Assembly: GCA_024710355.1 (NCBI GenBank)
Contig: JANJUX010000028.1
Coordinates: forward strand, 1 to 64,000
DNA from: Candidatus Rifleibacteriota bacterium
GTDB lineage: Bacteria; Muiribacteriota; Ozemobacteria; Ozemobacterales; Ozemobacteraceae
DNA length: 64,000 bases
Direction: 5' to 3'
A model generated the notes under the pieces. The model ran no database searches and was not told the origin of the DNA. It saw nothing but the letters and a program-made list of their open reading frames with translations. How positions within the stretch are numbered: the first letter of the stretch is position 1; each line of letters starts with the position of its first letter. Positions 43,085-51,886 of the stretch are shown here, one piece after another. The position numbers were made by a program, and so were the translations under genes.

Positions 43085-44824
43085 TCAGACGTTTCTGCGG
43101 CCGTGGTAGTGAGTGTGCAGCAGTTTGTGAGACAGTTCGCTGCCGGGTTTGCCGAGGAATTCTTCATAAAGCTTCTTGATCGAAGGATTCTGGTGTGATT
43201 TTCTGATCTTGGCGTTTTTGTCATCGCGGTAGATGGCTTCCATGCGCTTGGCAAGGATTTCATCACAGCGACCGCCGGTGTAGGGCTGACCGCCACCATT
43301 GAGACATCCGCCCGGGCAGGCCATGATCTCGATGATGTGATACTGGGCTTCGCCTTTTCTGATCTTTTCAAGCAGTTTGCGGGCATTGCCCAGACCAGAA
43401 GAGATTGCGGCTTTGACTTCGAGGTCGCCGACCTTAACGGTGGCTTCTTTGATGCCATCGAGACCGCGAACGGCGGTAAAGTCGATTTCCTGAAGATCTT
43501 TGCCGGTTACCCAGTCGGCGGCAGTGCGCAGAGCGGCTTCGAGAACGCCACCGGTGGCGCCGAAGATGACGCCGGCGCCGGTTGATTCACCGAGCGGATC
43601 GTCATACTGAGATTCTTCGAGATGGTCGAAGGCGATACCGGCTTCTTTGATCATCGAAGCGAGTTCGCGGGTCGAGATGACGATATCGACATCGCGGGTG
43701 CCGCTGGCATTGAATTCATCGCGGGCCGATTCGTATTTTTTGGCGAGGCAGGGCATTACCGAAACCACGATCATGTCTTCAGCCTTGACGCCGATCTTTT
43801 TGGCGTAATAGGTCTTGGCGATGGCACCGAACATCTGCTGCGGCGATTTGCAGGTCGACGGGATGTGCATCAGATCCTGGAACTGGTGTTCGAAGAACTT
43901 GACCCAACCCGGGCAGCATGAGGTGAGAATCGGCAGGTTTTTGCCGCTTTTCAGGCGTTCGATGAATTCGGTGGTTTCTTCCATGATGGTCAGATCGGCT
44001 GAGAAGTCGGTATCGAATACTTTCGAGAAGCCCATCATGCGCAGAGCGGTAACCATTTTACCAGTGGTGACTGAGCCCGGTTCCATGCCGAAAGCTTCGC
44101 CGAGGGCGACGCGCACTGCCGGAGCGGTCTGAACGACAACGGTTTTGCCGCTGTTGATGGCGTTCCAGCATTTATAGGTATGGTCGACTTCAGTAAGAGC
44201 ACCGGTCGGGCAGGCGGCAACGCACTGACCGCAGAAAGTGCACTTGGTTTCTGAGAGCGGGCGCAGGTCAGCTGGGCCAACTACGGCTTCGAAGCCGCGG
44301 CCGACGCCAGAGAGAACGCCGACGGTCTGCACGACGTTGCAGGCGGTTTCGCAGCGGCGGCACATGATGCACTTGTTCGGGTCACGTACGATCGATTCGC
44401 TCGAAACGTCGATTTCGTGTTTCGACATTTCGCCTTTGTATTTGATGCGGTGCAGGCCAAGTTTGGCTGCGAGGTCCTGCAGCTGGCAATCGCCGCTCTT
44501 TTCGCAGGTCAGACAATCTTTCGGGTGGTCTGAAAGCAGCAGATCGAGCATGGTGCGGCGAGCGTTGATAACGCGGAGGCTTGAAGTGATGATCTTCATG
44601 CCTTCGGTGGCCGGAGTGCAGCAGGAAGGGGCGAGGTTGGGGCGGCCGTCGATTTCGACGACGCAGACGCGGCATGAACCGGTTTTCGATTCAACATGGC
44701 AGCCACCGGTGCTTTTGAGGTGGCAGAGGGTCGGAATATCGATGCCGAGCTTGTGGGCTGCATCAAGAACGGTCTGGCCTTCGCTAACCTGAACGGGAAG
44801 ATTATTGATGGTGAGATTGATCAT
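43085..44824 (-). CDS. hydA: NADH-linked [FeFe] hydrogenase, catalytic subunit HydA
   Basis: Catalytic subunit of a multimeric, probably electron-bifurcating hydrogenase that makes or uses H2 with ferredoxin and NADH. In order: N-terminal [2Fe-2S] domain (TLCHLKSTGGC, CRVC), His-ligated [4Fe-4S] (HPKDCLTCEKSGDC), two [4Fe-4S] clusters (CIMCRRCETAC, CTFCGQCVAACP), then the H-cluster domain with L1 TSCCPGWVKF, L2 MPCLAKKYE and L3 MACPGGCLNGGGQP. The small-subunit tail SIKKLYEEFLGKPGSELSH is present. 579 residues, all cluster cysteines kept. AGGAGA precedes the ATG. Last of hydC-hydB-hydA. The maturases HydEFG are not in the window. Confidence 0.97.
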   Translation of the reverse strand: MINLTINNLPVQVSEGQTVLDAAHKLGIDIPTLCHLKSTGGCHVESKTGSCRVCVVEIDGRPNLAPSCCTPATEGMKIITSSLRVINARRTMLDLLLSDHPKDCLTCEKSGDCQLQDLAAKLGLHRIKYKGEMSKHEIDVSSESIVRDPNKCIMCRRCETACNVVQTVGVLSGVGRGFEAVVGPADLRPLSETKCTFCGQCVAACPTGALTEVDHTYKCWNAINSGKTVVVQTAPAVRVALGEAFGMEPGSVTTGKMVTALRMMGFSKVFDTDFSADLTIMEETTEFIERLKSGKNLPILTSCCPGWVKFFEHQFQDLMHIPSTCKSPQQMFGAIAKTYYAKKIGVKAEDMIVVSVMPCLAKKYESARDEFNASGTRDVDIVISTRELASMIKEAGIAFDHLEESQYDDPLGESTGAGVIFGATGGVLEAALRTAADWVTGKDLQEIDFTAVRGLDGIKEATVKVGDLEVKAAISSGLGNARKLLEKIRKGEAQYHIIEIMACPGGCLNGGGQPYTGGRCDEILAKRMEAIYRDDKNAKIRKSHQNPSIKKLYEEFLGKPGSELSHKLLHTHYHGRRNV

Positions 44825-44846
44825 GTTAAGTGTTTCTCCTGTTGGC

Positions 44847-46688
44847 TTACTTGCGGTCTACAGCGTGGAATTTGCATACGTCCATGCAGACGCCGCACTT
44901 GATACATCTGCTCTGATCGATGCTGTGTTTCTGTTTAACTGAACCGGAAATGCAGTTGGCCGGGCAGTTTCTGGCGCAGAGAGTGCAGCCGACACAGCTG
45001 TTGTTGATTTCATACTTCAGCAGCTTTTTGCAGACTCCGGCTTCGCAGCGCTTTTCATCGATGTGAGCGAGGTATTCGTGTTCGAACTGTGCAAGAGTGG
45101 AGAGAACAGGATTGGGAGAGGTCTGACCAAGACCGCAGAGAGCGGTATCTTTGATGGAATTGCTCAGATCTTTGAGATTCTGGATGGTTTCGCGGGTGCC
45201 GCGACCATCGCAGATTCTGTGCAGCATTTCATAGAGGCGTTTGTTGCCGATGCGGCAGGGGGTGCATTTGCCGCATGATTCATCGAGGGTGAATTCGAGG
45301 AAGAACTTGGCAACGTTGACCATACAGTCATCTTCGTCCATGACGATCATACCGCCGGAGCCCATCATCGAGCCGAGGCGCTTGAGCGATTCATAGTCGA
45401 TTTCGGTGTCGAGTTGGTCGAATTTGATGCAGCCGCCTGAGGGGCCACCGGTCTGAACGGCCTTGAATTTGCGGTCGTTCATGATGCCGCCGCCGACGTT
45501 GAAAATGATCTGGCGCAGGGTGGTGCCCATCGGAACTTCAACGAGGCCGACCTTTTTAACTTTACCGGCGAGGGCGAATACTTTGGTGCCGGGTGAGCCG
45601 GGGGTGCCGATCTTCTTGAACCAGGGGGCGCCGTTTCTGATGATGGCGCATACGTTGGCGAAGGTTTCGACGTTGTTAACGACGGTCGGCTTTTTCCAGA
45701 GGCCTTCGATGGCCGGGAACGGGGGTTTTACGGTCGGTTCGCCGCGTTTGCCTTCTACTGAATGAATCAGAGCGGTTTCTTCGCCGCAGACAAAGGCGCC
45801 GGCGCCGTATTTAATCATGATGTCGAAGCTGAATTTGCTGCCAAGAATGTTCTTGCCGAGCAGACCCTGTTTTTTGGCCTGGTCGATAGCGATTTCCAGG
45901 CGTTTTACTGCCAGCGGATATTCAGCGCGGATGTAGATGATGCCGGTGTCAGAACCGATAGCGTAGCCGGTGATGGCCATGGCTTCGAGGACTGAATGCG
46001 GGTCGCCTTCGAGAACGGCGCGATCCATGAATGCACCCGGATCGCCTTCGTCAGCGTTGCAGAGAACGTATTTCTGGTCGGCTTTCTGAGCTGCGGCAAA
46101 GGCCCATTTCTTGCCGGTGGGGAAACCGCCGCCGCCGCGGCCGCGCAGACCCGATTCGATAACGGTATCGATAACCTGCTGCGGGGTCATGTCGAAAAGC
46201 ACTTTACTGAGGGCCTGATAACCCTTTTCTGCAAGGTAATGATCGAGAATTTCGGGGTTGATTTTGCCGGTATTTTTGAGAACGATGCGGGCCTGAATTC
46301 TTTCAGGGGTGGCAGTTTCGTTTTCTTCGGGGTAGAACCATGAGCGGTTGATAACGGTACAGCTGGCAGCTTCGATGCCTTTGCTGGCAGTTTCGATGAT
46401 GGCCGCAACCTGGTCGGCTTTGACTTTGCCGTAAATTACCGATTTACCACTAGCATTATTGACGACTTCGATGGTTGGTTCGCTGTGGCAGAGGCCCATG
46501 CAGCCGACTTCGACGATTTCGATGTCAGCTTTGCGGCTGGCGATTTCGGCTTTCAGCATATCGTTGATCGGGCGGGTGCCGGCGGCGATACCGCAGGTGC
46601 CGAGAGATACCAGAATGGTGGTGGCGGGTTTGCTGTTTTTGCTTAAATTTTCTGCGTGGGATTTCAGTTTTGCTGGTGAGTCAATCAT
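44847..46688 (-). CDS. hydB: NADH-linked hydrogenase, NuoF-like flavoprotein subunit HydB
   Basis: Diaphorase subunit that binds FMN and NAD(H). A thioredoxin-like [2Fe-2S] domain (about 25-110; SLGTCGIAAG, VGCMGLCHSEP) precedes the NuoF core (about 140-520) with GRGGGGFPTGKKW, NADEGDPGAFMDR (FMN/NADH loop), GAGAFVCGEETALIHS and the [4Fe-4S] motif SCGKCTPCR. The C-terminus adds two [4Fe-4S] clusters, CVGCTLCARNCP and CIKCGVCMDVC. The ATG at 46688 is chosen because AGGA lies 7 bases before it; a TTG at 46709 would overlap hydC. 613 residues. Typical of HydB/HndC of bifurcating hydrogenases. Confidence 0.95.
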   Translation of the reverse strand: MIDSPAKLKSHAENLSKNSKPATTILVSLGTCGIAAGTRPINDMLKAEIASRKADIEIVEVGCMGLCHSEPTIEVVNNASGKSVIYGKVKADQVAAIIETASKGIEAASCTVINRSWFYPEENETATPERIQARIVLKNTGKINPEILDHYLAEKGYQALSKVLFDMTPQQVIDTVIESGLRGRGGGGFPTGKKWAFAAAQKADQKYVLCNADEGDPGAFMDRAVLEGDPHSVLEAMAITGYAIGSDTGIIYIRAEYPLAVKRLEIAIDQAKKQGLLGKNILGSKFSFDIMIKYGAGAFVCGEETALIHSVEGKRGEPTVKPPFPAIEGLWKKPTVVNNVETFANVCAIIRNGAPWFKKIGTPGSPGTKVFALAGKVKKVGLVEVPMGTTLRQIIFNVGGGIMNDRKFKAVQTGGPSGGCIKFDQLDTEIDYESLKRLGSMMGSGGMIVMDEDDCMVNVAKFFLEFTLDESCGKCTPCRIGNKRLYEMLHRICDGRGTRETIQNLKDLSNSIKDTALCGLGQTSPNPVLSTLAQFEHEYLAHIDEKRCEAGVCKKLLKYEINNSCVGCTLCARNCPANCISGSVKQKHSIDQSRCIKCGVCMDVCKFHAVDRK

Positions 46689-46699
46689 CTCAGTTTCCT

Positions 46700-47218
46700 T
46701 TACTTGCAATCGCTGATGATTTCGGGAACCATCTTGGTGGTAACGTTGCCGTATACTCTATCGTTAACCATTACTACCGGAGCCATTGAGCAGGCACCGA
46801 CACATCTGAGGCCGGTCAGAGAAAACTTGCCGTCAGTGCCGGTTTCACCAAGTTTGATGCCAAGATAGCGCTGAAATTCTTCAACCAGTTTGTCAGCGCC
46901 TTTTACGAAGCAGGCGGTGCCGGTGCAGATATTGATTTTGTATCTGCCTACCGGTTTATCAGTAAAATACGAATAAAAACTGATAACACCATAGACTTCG
47001 GCAAGGTGCAGGCCCAGACGATTGGCGACGTGAACCTGAACGACGCTGGGCAGGTAGGTGAAAATTTCCTGTGCTTTGTGCAGTGACTGAATCAGGAAAC
47101 CGCGGTTTCTTTCCCGGTCATCGGTCAGAGGGAGGCTGGTCAGATAAACATCCAGCTCTTCTGCCTTTTCGGGAGAAAGCTTAGCCAGTTCGGCTTTCGA
47201 GTTGATTGGACAGGACAT
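46700..47218 (-). CDS. hydC: NADH-linked hydrogenase, NuoE-like subunit HydC
   Basis: Small [2Fe-2S] thioredoxin-like subunit, 172 residues. Family marks: LHKAQEIFTYLP, HLAEVYGVISFYSYF, then the cluster ligands in ICTGTACFVKG and LRCVGACSMAPVVMVND. It joins the flavin subunit HydB to the hydrogenase. AAGGAG lies 7 bases before the ATG. First gene of the operon, behind a leader with two hairpins; 11 bases separate it from hydB. Confidence 0.95.
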   Translation of the reverse strand: MSCPINSKAELAKLSPEKAEELDVYLTSLPLTDDRERNRGFLIQSLHKAQEIFTYLPSVVQVHVANRLGLHLAEVYGVISFYSYFTDKPVGRYKINICTGTACFVKGADKLVEEFQRYLGIKLGETGTDGKFSLTGLRCVGACSMAPVVMVNDRVYGNVTTKMVPEIISDCK

Positions 47219-47237
47219 CTTGAATCTCCTTGGTTCC

Positions 47238-47286
47238 GCCAGTTTTTCTGGCAGTTTTTAGGTTTTCAGCAGCTAAACTGAAAACC
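47238..47286 (-). promoter_or_regulatory. Structured 5' leader of the hydrogenase operon
   Basis: Read on the minus strand, GGTTTTCAG (47286-47278) pairs with CTGAAAACC (47269-47261), and GCCAG (47252-47248) pairs with CTGGC (47242-47238), just ahead of the AAGGAG site of hydC. Perfect arms in both. It may stabilise the mRNA or control translation. Confidence 0.45.
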
Positions 47287-47529
47287 ATTTTATCGCTGAC
47301 GCAAGTCTATAAGATTGTGACAATATTATCAAGCAAAAAGTTCATAATTTCACAAAATCATTTTAGCTCACTGTTGATGCGGGTTTGGTGAACATGAAAA
47401 AACACGGTTTTGTGGCCCAAAATGGTATCATTTTAACTGTACCGCGTACCTTCTGTCGGTTTAGCTCCGGGTGCTGTTTGCGACACCTGCTTTAAACCCA
47501 TGAACACCGATGGTGGCGGCCAGAACCGA
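47287..47529. other. Intergenic region upstream of the hydrogenase operon
   Basis: No gene is seen between the hydrogenase leader and the hairpin after the membrane-sensor gene. It is AT-rich near the operon. An 18-base site at 47315-47332 starts TTGTGA and ends TATCAA, which partly matches the Rex redox-repressor operator (TTGTGA-N6-TCACAA). A further TCACAA half-site is at 47350-47355. No consensus promoter was found. Confidence 0.4.
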
Positions 47530-47565
47530 AACCGACCCGCCGGGGCGCAGCCCGGCGGGTCGGTT
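47530..47565 (-). terminator. Strong hairpin after the membrane-sensor gene
   Basis: Fifteen-base arms (47530-47544 and 47551-47565, GC-rich core GACCCGCCGGG) around a 6-base loop, 14 bases after the minus-strand stop. The T run is poor (TT then TCGGTT), so termination may be partial or Rho-assisted. Confidence 0.6.
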
Positions 47566-47579
47566 CCGGTTGCAATAAT

Positions 47580-50018
47580 TCAGGCCGAAAGGGTTTCGCG
47601 GTAGAAGCTTTCCCAGATTTCGCGTTCTTCGTTCATGACATACAGAGCGAAATGATCACGCAGCATTTTTACGCAGAAATCGAGTATGGTTTCTTCCGGA
47701 ATTCCCGTTTCGTGGCTGTAGTAAATAAAGATGGCACCGAGCAGGCGCGAATTGTGCAGCAGCGGGAAAGTCATACAGCCGCCTTCGTCTTCGCCGAGGT
47801 CAATCGTTATCTTGTTGCGCGGGTTGGCTTTGAGAACCGCCAGAACTTCGTTTTCGGCGGCATTTATTACCAGCTGGCGCGAGCGGTCGATGCGGCTGCA
47901 GACTTCGATGCTTTCGTCGTTGCCGATTCTTACCAGCATTGCGTCCTTGACCGGTGCCAGGCGCCCGAACTCGTTCAGCATGCTTGCAAATGGGCGTTCT
48001 TCGTCTTCGGGTTTGCTGTAGACCATTGCCTTGATGCTGTCAAGCTGTGTGTAAAGCCGGGTGATAGACAGGTGCAGCTTTTCGTTTTTGCTGCGGGCAT
48101 CGCGGTTGGTGATAGCATTGCGGATAGCGGCGGCAGAATGCTTCAGATAGTAGCTGAGCATGTTGATGACCAGTTCGGGGTTGTCTTCGTGACCATATTT
48201 TTCGAGCATCATCATGCCAAGAATCTTGTTCTGATGTCTGACCGGGATATAGGCCACGAGGCGCTGCATCTGGCCGTTGCTGATAGCCAGCGATGCTGAT
48301 TTTTCAGGGGTGATCTGGGCGTTGATGATTACCGGGCGGCCTTCGTTCAGGGCGGGATTGAGAATTTCGGGATTGTTGCGCGGAATGTCGAGCAGTCGGG
48401 GCGAAGCCTTGCGGATGTCGAGAATTTCACCGCGCTGATGGTCGCTGTCTTCCGCTTTGAAAATATGCAGACAGGTGTGATCGAGATTAAAAAGATCGCG
48501 GGTGCGTTTTTCGATGAGGGCCACCAGCTCTTCGATCTCGCCGCAGGCATTCATCAGCTCAGAAACCTCATCGAGCAGAAGCTGCTTGTAATCGAGCTCG
48601 GCAGAAAGCTGGTCGTTCGATGATTTGATAGTGGCCAGTTCGGTCATCAGACCGGTGATCTGATTGTTCTGATTCGAGTTTTCAGATTTATAATCCTTCA
48701 GCTTCTGGTTGAGAAGTTCGATTTCAACGCTCTTTTCCAGGGCTGACTTCTGCATTTCTTCAAAAGATCTGAAATTTTCGCGGTTTTCAAGTGATACCTT
48801 TTCAAGGCTTGAGTTGATTTCAGCAAGTTCTCTGGTAAGGTTTTCGACCCGATTTTTCAGGAAAATTTCTTCGGTGCGCTCTTCAAAAATGGCGAGAATT
48901 TTCTGCTTGTCGTCACAATCGCGAAAACATGAGATTCTCGCGTTGAAAAGATGCTCGGTACCTTCACCTGAAGCGATTTTGATTTTTTCGAGCACCCGTC
49001 TGCTGCCGCTGGTAAGAACTGCCTGAATGACATAGCCCATGCCATACTGTTCCAGTTCTGGAAACGCGGTGAACAGATTTTTGCCGCCAAGATCGGAAGG
49101 GAAAAAGCCGTTGCGGTCAACTTTGACTTTTTCGACGTTGCCGGCCGAATCGGTGATCAGCCAGGCATGCGCTCCCTGTTCAGCAGCAAATGTCGAGGCA
49201 ATGGCGCGTGAATTGCTCTTGTAAAGATGATCGTTAAGGAAAAAAATGCGCTCTTTAAAAACGCTGGTCAGCTTGTGGGCAAGAAAGGCGGTTGCAAAAA
49301 GTCCGGTCGCCATAACTGCTGAGTTTGAATACAGCCAGCCGCTGCACTGGCTCAAGTCGCCATAGACCGGCGGATAAAACTTGATGTGCGGCAGAAACTG
49401 AAACTTGACCAGCATACCGGTCACAAACCAGGCAGAAGCTGCAACTGCAGAATATACCGCGCCTGAACCCAGTCCCATAACGGCACCGGCCACGGTGATC
49501 GGAATGACATTGAGCAGAAACACAGGGCTTTCGATCGAGCCGGTATATCTGGTCAACAGCATGATTACAGTCAGATCACTGATGACCTGCGTATGCATGA
49601 CATTGCTCAGTGAGAACGGGTTGAACGAGAGGTCTTTAACTGTCTCAAGCAGCATCAGATAGATTATGGCGGCAACTTTCGAAATCGCCAGTGGCAGGCT
49701 GGTAATACCACTCAGGCCGCGCGTCCTGATTCCCGAAAACAGCTGCGAAACAACCCGCAGCAACAGCCGCTTGAGGGTGCTGATGCCGTGAGTGACCGCC
49801 ATCTGCCTTGAAAGCAGCGAAAAATGCAGAGTGAAGTAGACATTCAATACCGCAAGAATGCAGCAAAGAATGTAGATTGGCTCGATTTTAAAGCTCATTC
49901 CCAGCCCGTGCAGACTGAAAAGGCTGAAACCGAAGATCAGCGGAATACTTGCCCAGCGCAAGGTGATCAGGCCGCGGGCGATCTGCAGTTCTCTTATACC
50001 GGAGCGGTTGGCAGTCAT
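47580..50018 (-). CDS. Membrane sensor protein with PAS-like, coiled-coil and two GAF domains
   Basis: An 812-residue protein. The first about 230 residues hold six or more membrane helices. A PAS-like domain (about 265-375; AWLITDSAGNVEKVKVDRNG) and a long coiled coil (about 380-475) follow, then two GAF domains (about 480-630 and 650-800; FNLDHTCLHIFKAED, VAYIPVRHQNKILGMMMLEK, CMTFPLLHNSRLLGAIFIYY). The protein ends without a histidine-kinase, GGDEF, HD or phosphatase domain, so the output must come from partner proteins or the coiled coil. No neighbour in the same operon is an evident output. The first ATG follows a weak purine stretch. Sensor role is inferred from domains. Confidence 0.8.
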   Translation of the reverse strand: MTANRSGIRELQIARGLITLRWASIPLIFGFSLFSLHGLGMSFKIEPIYILCCILAVLNVYFTLHFSLLSRQMAVTHGISTLKRLLLRVVSQLFSGIRTRGLSGITSLPLAISKVAAIIYLMLLETVKDLSFNPFSLSNVMHTQVISDLTVIMLLTRYTGSIESPVFLLNVIPITVAGAVMGLGSGAVYSAVAASAWFVTGMLVKFQFLPHIKFYPPVYGDLSQCSGWLYSNSAVMATGLFATAFLAHKLTSVFKERIFFLNDHLYKSNSRAIASTFAAEQGAHAWLITDSAGNVEKVKVDRNGFFPSDLGGKNLFTAFPELEQYGMGYVIQAVLTSGSRRVLEKIKIASGEGTEHLFNARISCFRDCDDKQKILAIFEERTEEIFLKNRVENLTRELAEINSSLEKVSLENRENFRSFEEMQKSALEKSVEIELLNQKLKDYKSENSNQNNQITGLMTELATIKSSNDQLSAELDYKQLLLDEVSELMNACGEIEELVALIEKRTRDLFNLDHTCLHIFKAEDSDHQRGEILDIRKASPRLLDIPRNNPEILNPALNEGRPVIINAQITPEKSASLAISNGQMQRLVAYIPVRHQNKILGMMMLEKYGHEDNPELVINMLSYYLKHSAAAIRNAITNRDARSKNEKLHLSITRLYTQLDSIKAMVYSKPEDEERPFASMLNEFGRLAPVKDAMLVRIGNDESIEVCSRIDRSRQLVINAAENEVLAVLKANPRNKITIDLGEDEGGCMTFPLLHNSRLLGAIFIYYSHETGIPEETILDFCVKMLRDHFALYVMNEEREIWESFYRETLSA

Positions 50019-50117
50019 AATATCTCCTGAACTAACAACGGATAAACACAGTTCAGGCCAGATATCGGCAGGATAGGGGAATTATTTAACGAAAAGTCGC
50101 AAAGATGACTTTATCGA

Positions 50118-51719
50118 CTACTTTCGCAGGGTTTTAAGGGCTATACCGCGGGCTGCCAGTAATGAAAGGATCTCGGCGCAGCCCCTGCCGGTGGCTGTAG
50201 CGATGGCCCAGCGCCGGTTGAAGGCCTGGTGATCGTTGGCGGAAACCCGCATGGCGGCCGCAACACTGCTGTCATTGCCTAAATGCCATTCGTGATTCTG
50301 GGTCTGCGGTGGCCAGCCCTGCTGCAGCAGACCGCGCAGTTCAAACGGTGTGATGTCGCAGCTGGCGGCAATACCGATCTGCATGCTGCTGGAAATATCA
50401 CCTGTAAAGCCTTTTTCAAAGAGGCTGCCGGTAATTCTCGATCGCAGACGGGCGACGCAGCCACTTACCTGGTCGAGGTGGCAGTGAAAGCTGATTGTCA
50501 GTCGGTCAGGGTCTGAATTGTCGGTGCTGACCGGAAAAGAGGTGGCAGACTCGGCGCCGATACCTTCGTTGATGATATTCAGCGTGCCACGGCTGGCCAC
50601 AAAAGTGAGCGCAACGTCGGCCGTGGCACTGCCGGAACTCCGACTGCATGCCGAAAACCTCGGAAAAGTGCTGCCGGAATAGCTCAGCTCGTGCTGCCGG
50701 GTTTCCGGCATCGAAACGCCCTCGGCAACCCTGTCAGGATTGAGAAATGCAACTTCAGACTGTTCAAAGTCTGAAAAATTACCGTTCCAGTGCTGAGCCC
50801 AGGCCTGAAAAAGGCTGCTCTTGGTAAGGTCTCTCCGGTCATCTGAAAAAATGCGGATGATTCTTGCGGCGAAGCCTTTCCAGAGAGGGGAGCCCTCGCC
50901 GCTATAGCTCTGACGTGCGAATTGTCGCAGTTTTCCCTGGCTGCCGGCAAGCGTTTCTTCGTCGCCACTTATTGTCAGAGCCAGGCAAAGTGAGTTGCCA
51001 CAGTTGAGGAGTTCGTAGCTGGCTGACCCGACGCTGTTTTCGCTGATGAATTTCTCGCCGATGAACTTGGCCGAAATAAAAGAGCGGCTCGAAAATTCAT
51101 TCCAGCTGAGAACCGCATAGAGAGTGACCGGAACCTCGGGAATGACCAGCGGGCCGCTCTCGGTCAGCGGCAACGAACGATCGTAAAGTGAGGCGAAAAG
51201 CTCGGTATCGGGGCCAAGCATTTCTTTGACCCGACTGCTGCCGCTTGAGGTAAAAAGTGATACCGGTGCGCTGGCAGGAGTCAGGGTGCTGTTGCCTGGC
51301 AGGTGCCGCCAGAGAACGCTGTGCAGGTAATTTGCCAGGCTCTTTTTGCTGTTGTCATTCTGAACGCCGGGAATTTTGCCGGCCAGACCGTTCAGCATCG
51401 TGCGACAGAGGCTGATGGCCGAATCTTCGCCGCCCGGATACAGCAGTGAAAACTGAACCCCATTGAGGTTGTAACTGGCAGACCAGATGGCGCCCACCGA
51501 GTTGATGCGGTCGGCCAGGTTTGCCGGTTTTTCCTGCATCGTCTGCAGCAGGGCCTGAAAAAGGCTTTCTGAACGATTCAGCTGACCGGCGAATGGTGGC
51601 GAAAAAGTAATGACGATAACGTTCATCCGGTCGGAGCCTGGAATCGTCTGGGCGCCGGCTGAGATGGGCAGCAGGGCCAGAAGAAGCAGCAGGTTGAAAA
51701 TGTACGCAAAAAATCTCAT
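50118..51719 (-). CDS. Secreted protein of unknown function, faintly M16-peptidase-like
   Basis: An exported protein of about 533 residues. The signal peptide runs from MRFFAYIFNLLLLLALLPISAGA, cleaved near SAGA. The rest has a repeating alpha/beta plan (SLFQALLQTMQEKPANLADRI and AKFIGEKFISENSVGSASYE) that recalls M16 (insulinase-type) domains, but no HxxEH zinc motif is present, so it is at most an inactive relative; the call is tentative. A TATAAT box lies 6 bases before this ATG, which has no Shine-Dalgarno site; an in-frame ATG at 51737 spans the box. It follows the sensor gene region without an evident partner. Confidence 0.6.
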   Translation of the reverse strand: MRFFAYIFNLLLLLALLPISAGAQTIPGSDRMNVIVITFSPPFAGQLNRSESLFQALLQTMQEKPANLADRINSVGAIWSASYNLNGVQFSLLYPGGEDSAISLCRTMLNGLAGKIPGVQNDNSKKSLANYLHSVLWRHLPGNSTLTPASAPVSLFTSSGSSRVKEMLGPDTELFASLYDRSLPLTESGPLVIPEVPVTLYAVLSWNEFSSRSFISAKFIGEKFISENSVGSASYELLNCGNSLCLALTISGDEETLAGSQGKLRQFARQSYSGEGSPLWKGFAARIIRIFSDDRRDLTKSSLFQAWAQHWNGNFSDFEQSEVAFLNPDRVAEGVSMPETRQHELSYSGSTFPRFSACSRSSGSATADVALTFVASRGTLNIINEGIGAESATSFPVSTDNSDPDRLTISFHCHLDQVSGCVARLRSRITGSLFEKGFTGDISSSMQIGIAASCDITPFELRGLLQQGWPPQTQNHEWHLGNDSSVAAAMRVSANDHQAFNRRWAIATATGRGCAEILSLLAARGIALKTLRK

Positions 51720-51725
51720 GGCTGC

Positions 51726-51731
51726 ATTATA
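51726..51731 (-). promoter_or_regulatory. TATAAT box directly before the secreted-protein start
   Basis: On the minus strand TATAAT (51731-51726) is 6 bases ahead of the ATG at 51719. Transcription would then begin at or near the start codon, giving a leaderless mRNA. No good -35 box was found. Confidence 0.3.
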
Positions 51732-51886
51732 GCACATTGACCTGTTTGCGGCTAAAAAGTTGCATGTCGGTCTGTACTGACGCATCAGAATGGCACGTCG
51801 GTGATGAAATAAAAGCTAAAGCTTGCTTTTATGGCGGTCGGAAATTAAAATCATGGGCATAGCATATCTTTTGAAGGCGGTAGCAG

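Noticed and set aside
47315..47332. A firm Rex operator call before hydC
   Set aside because: Only the left half (TTGTGA) matches well; kept as a low-confidence note only.
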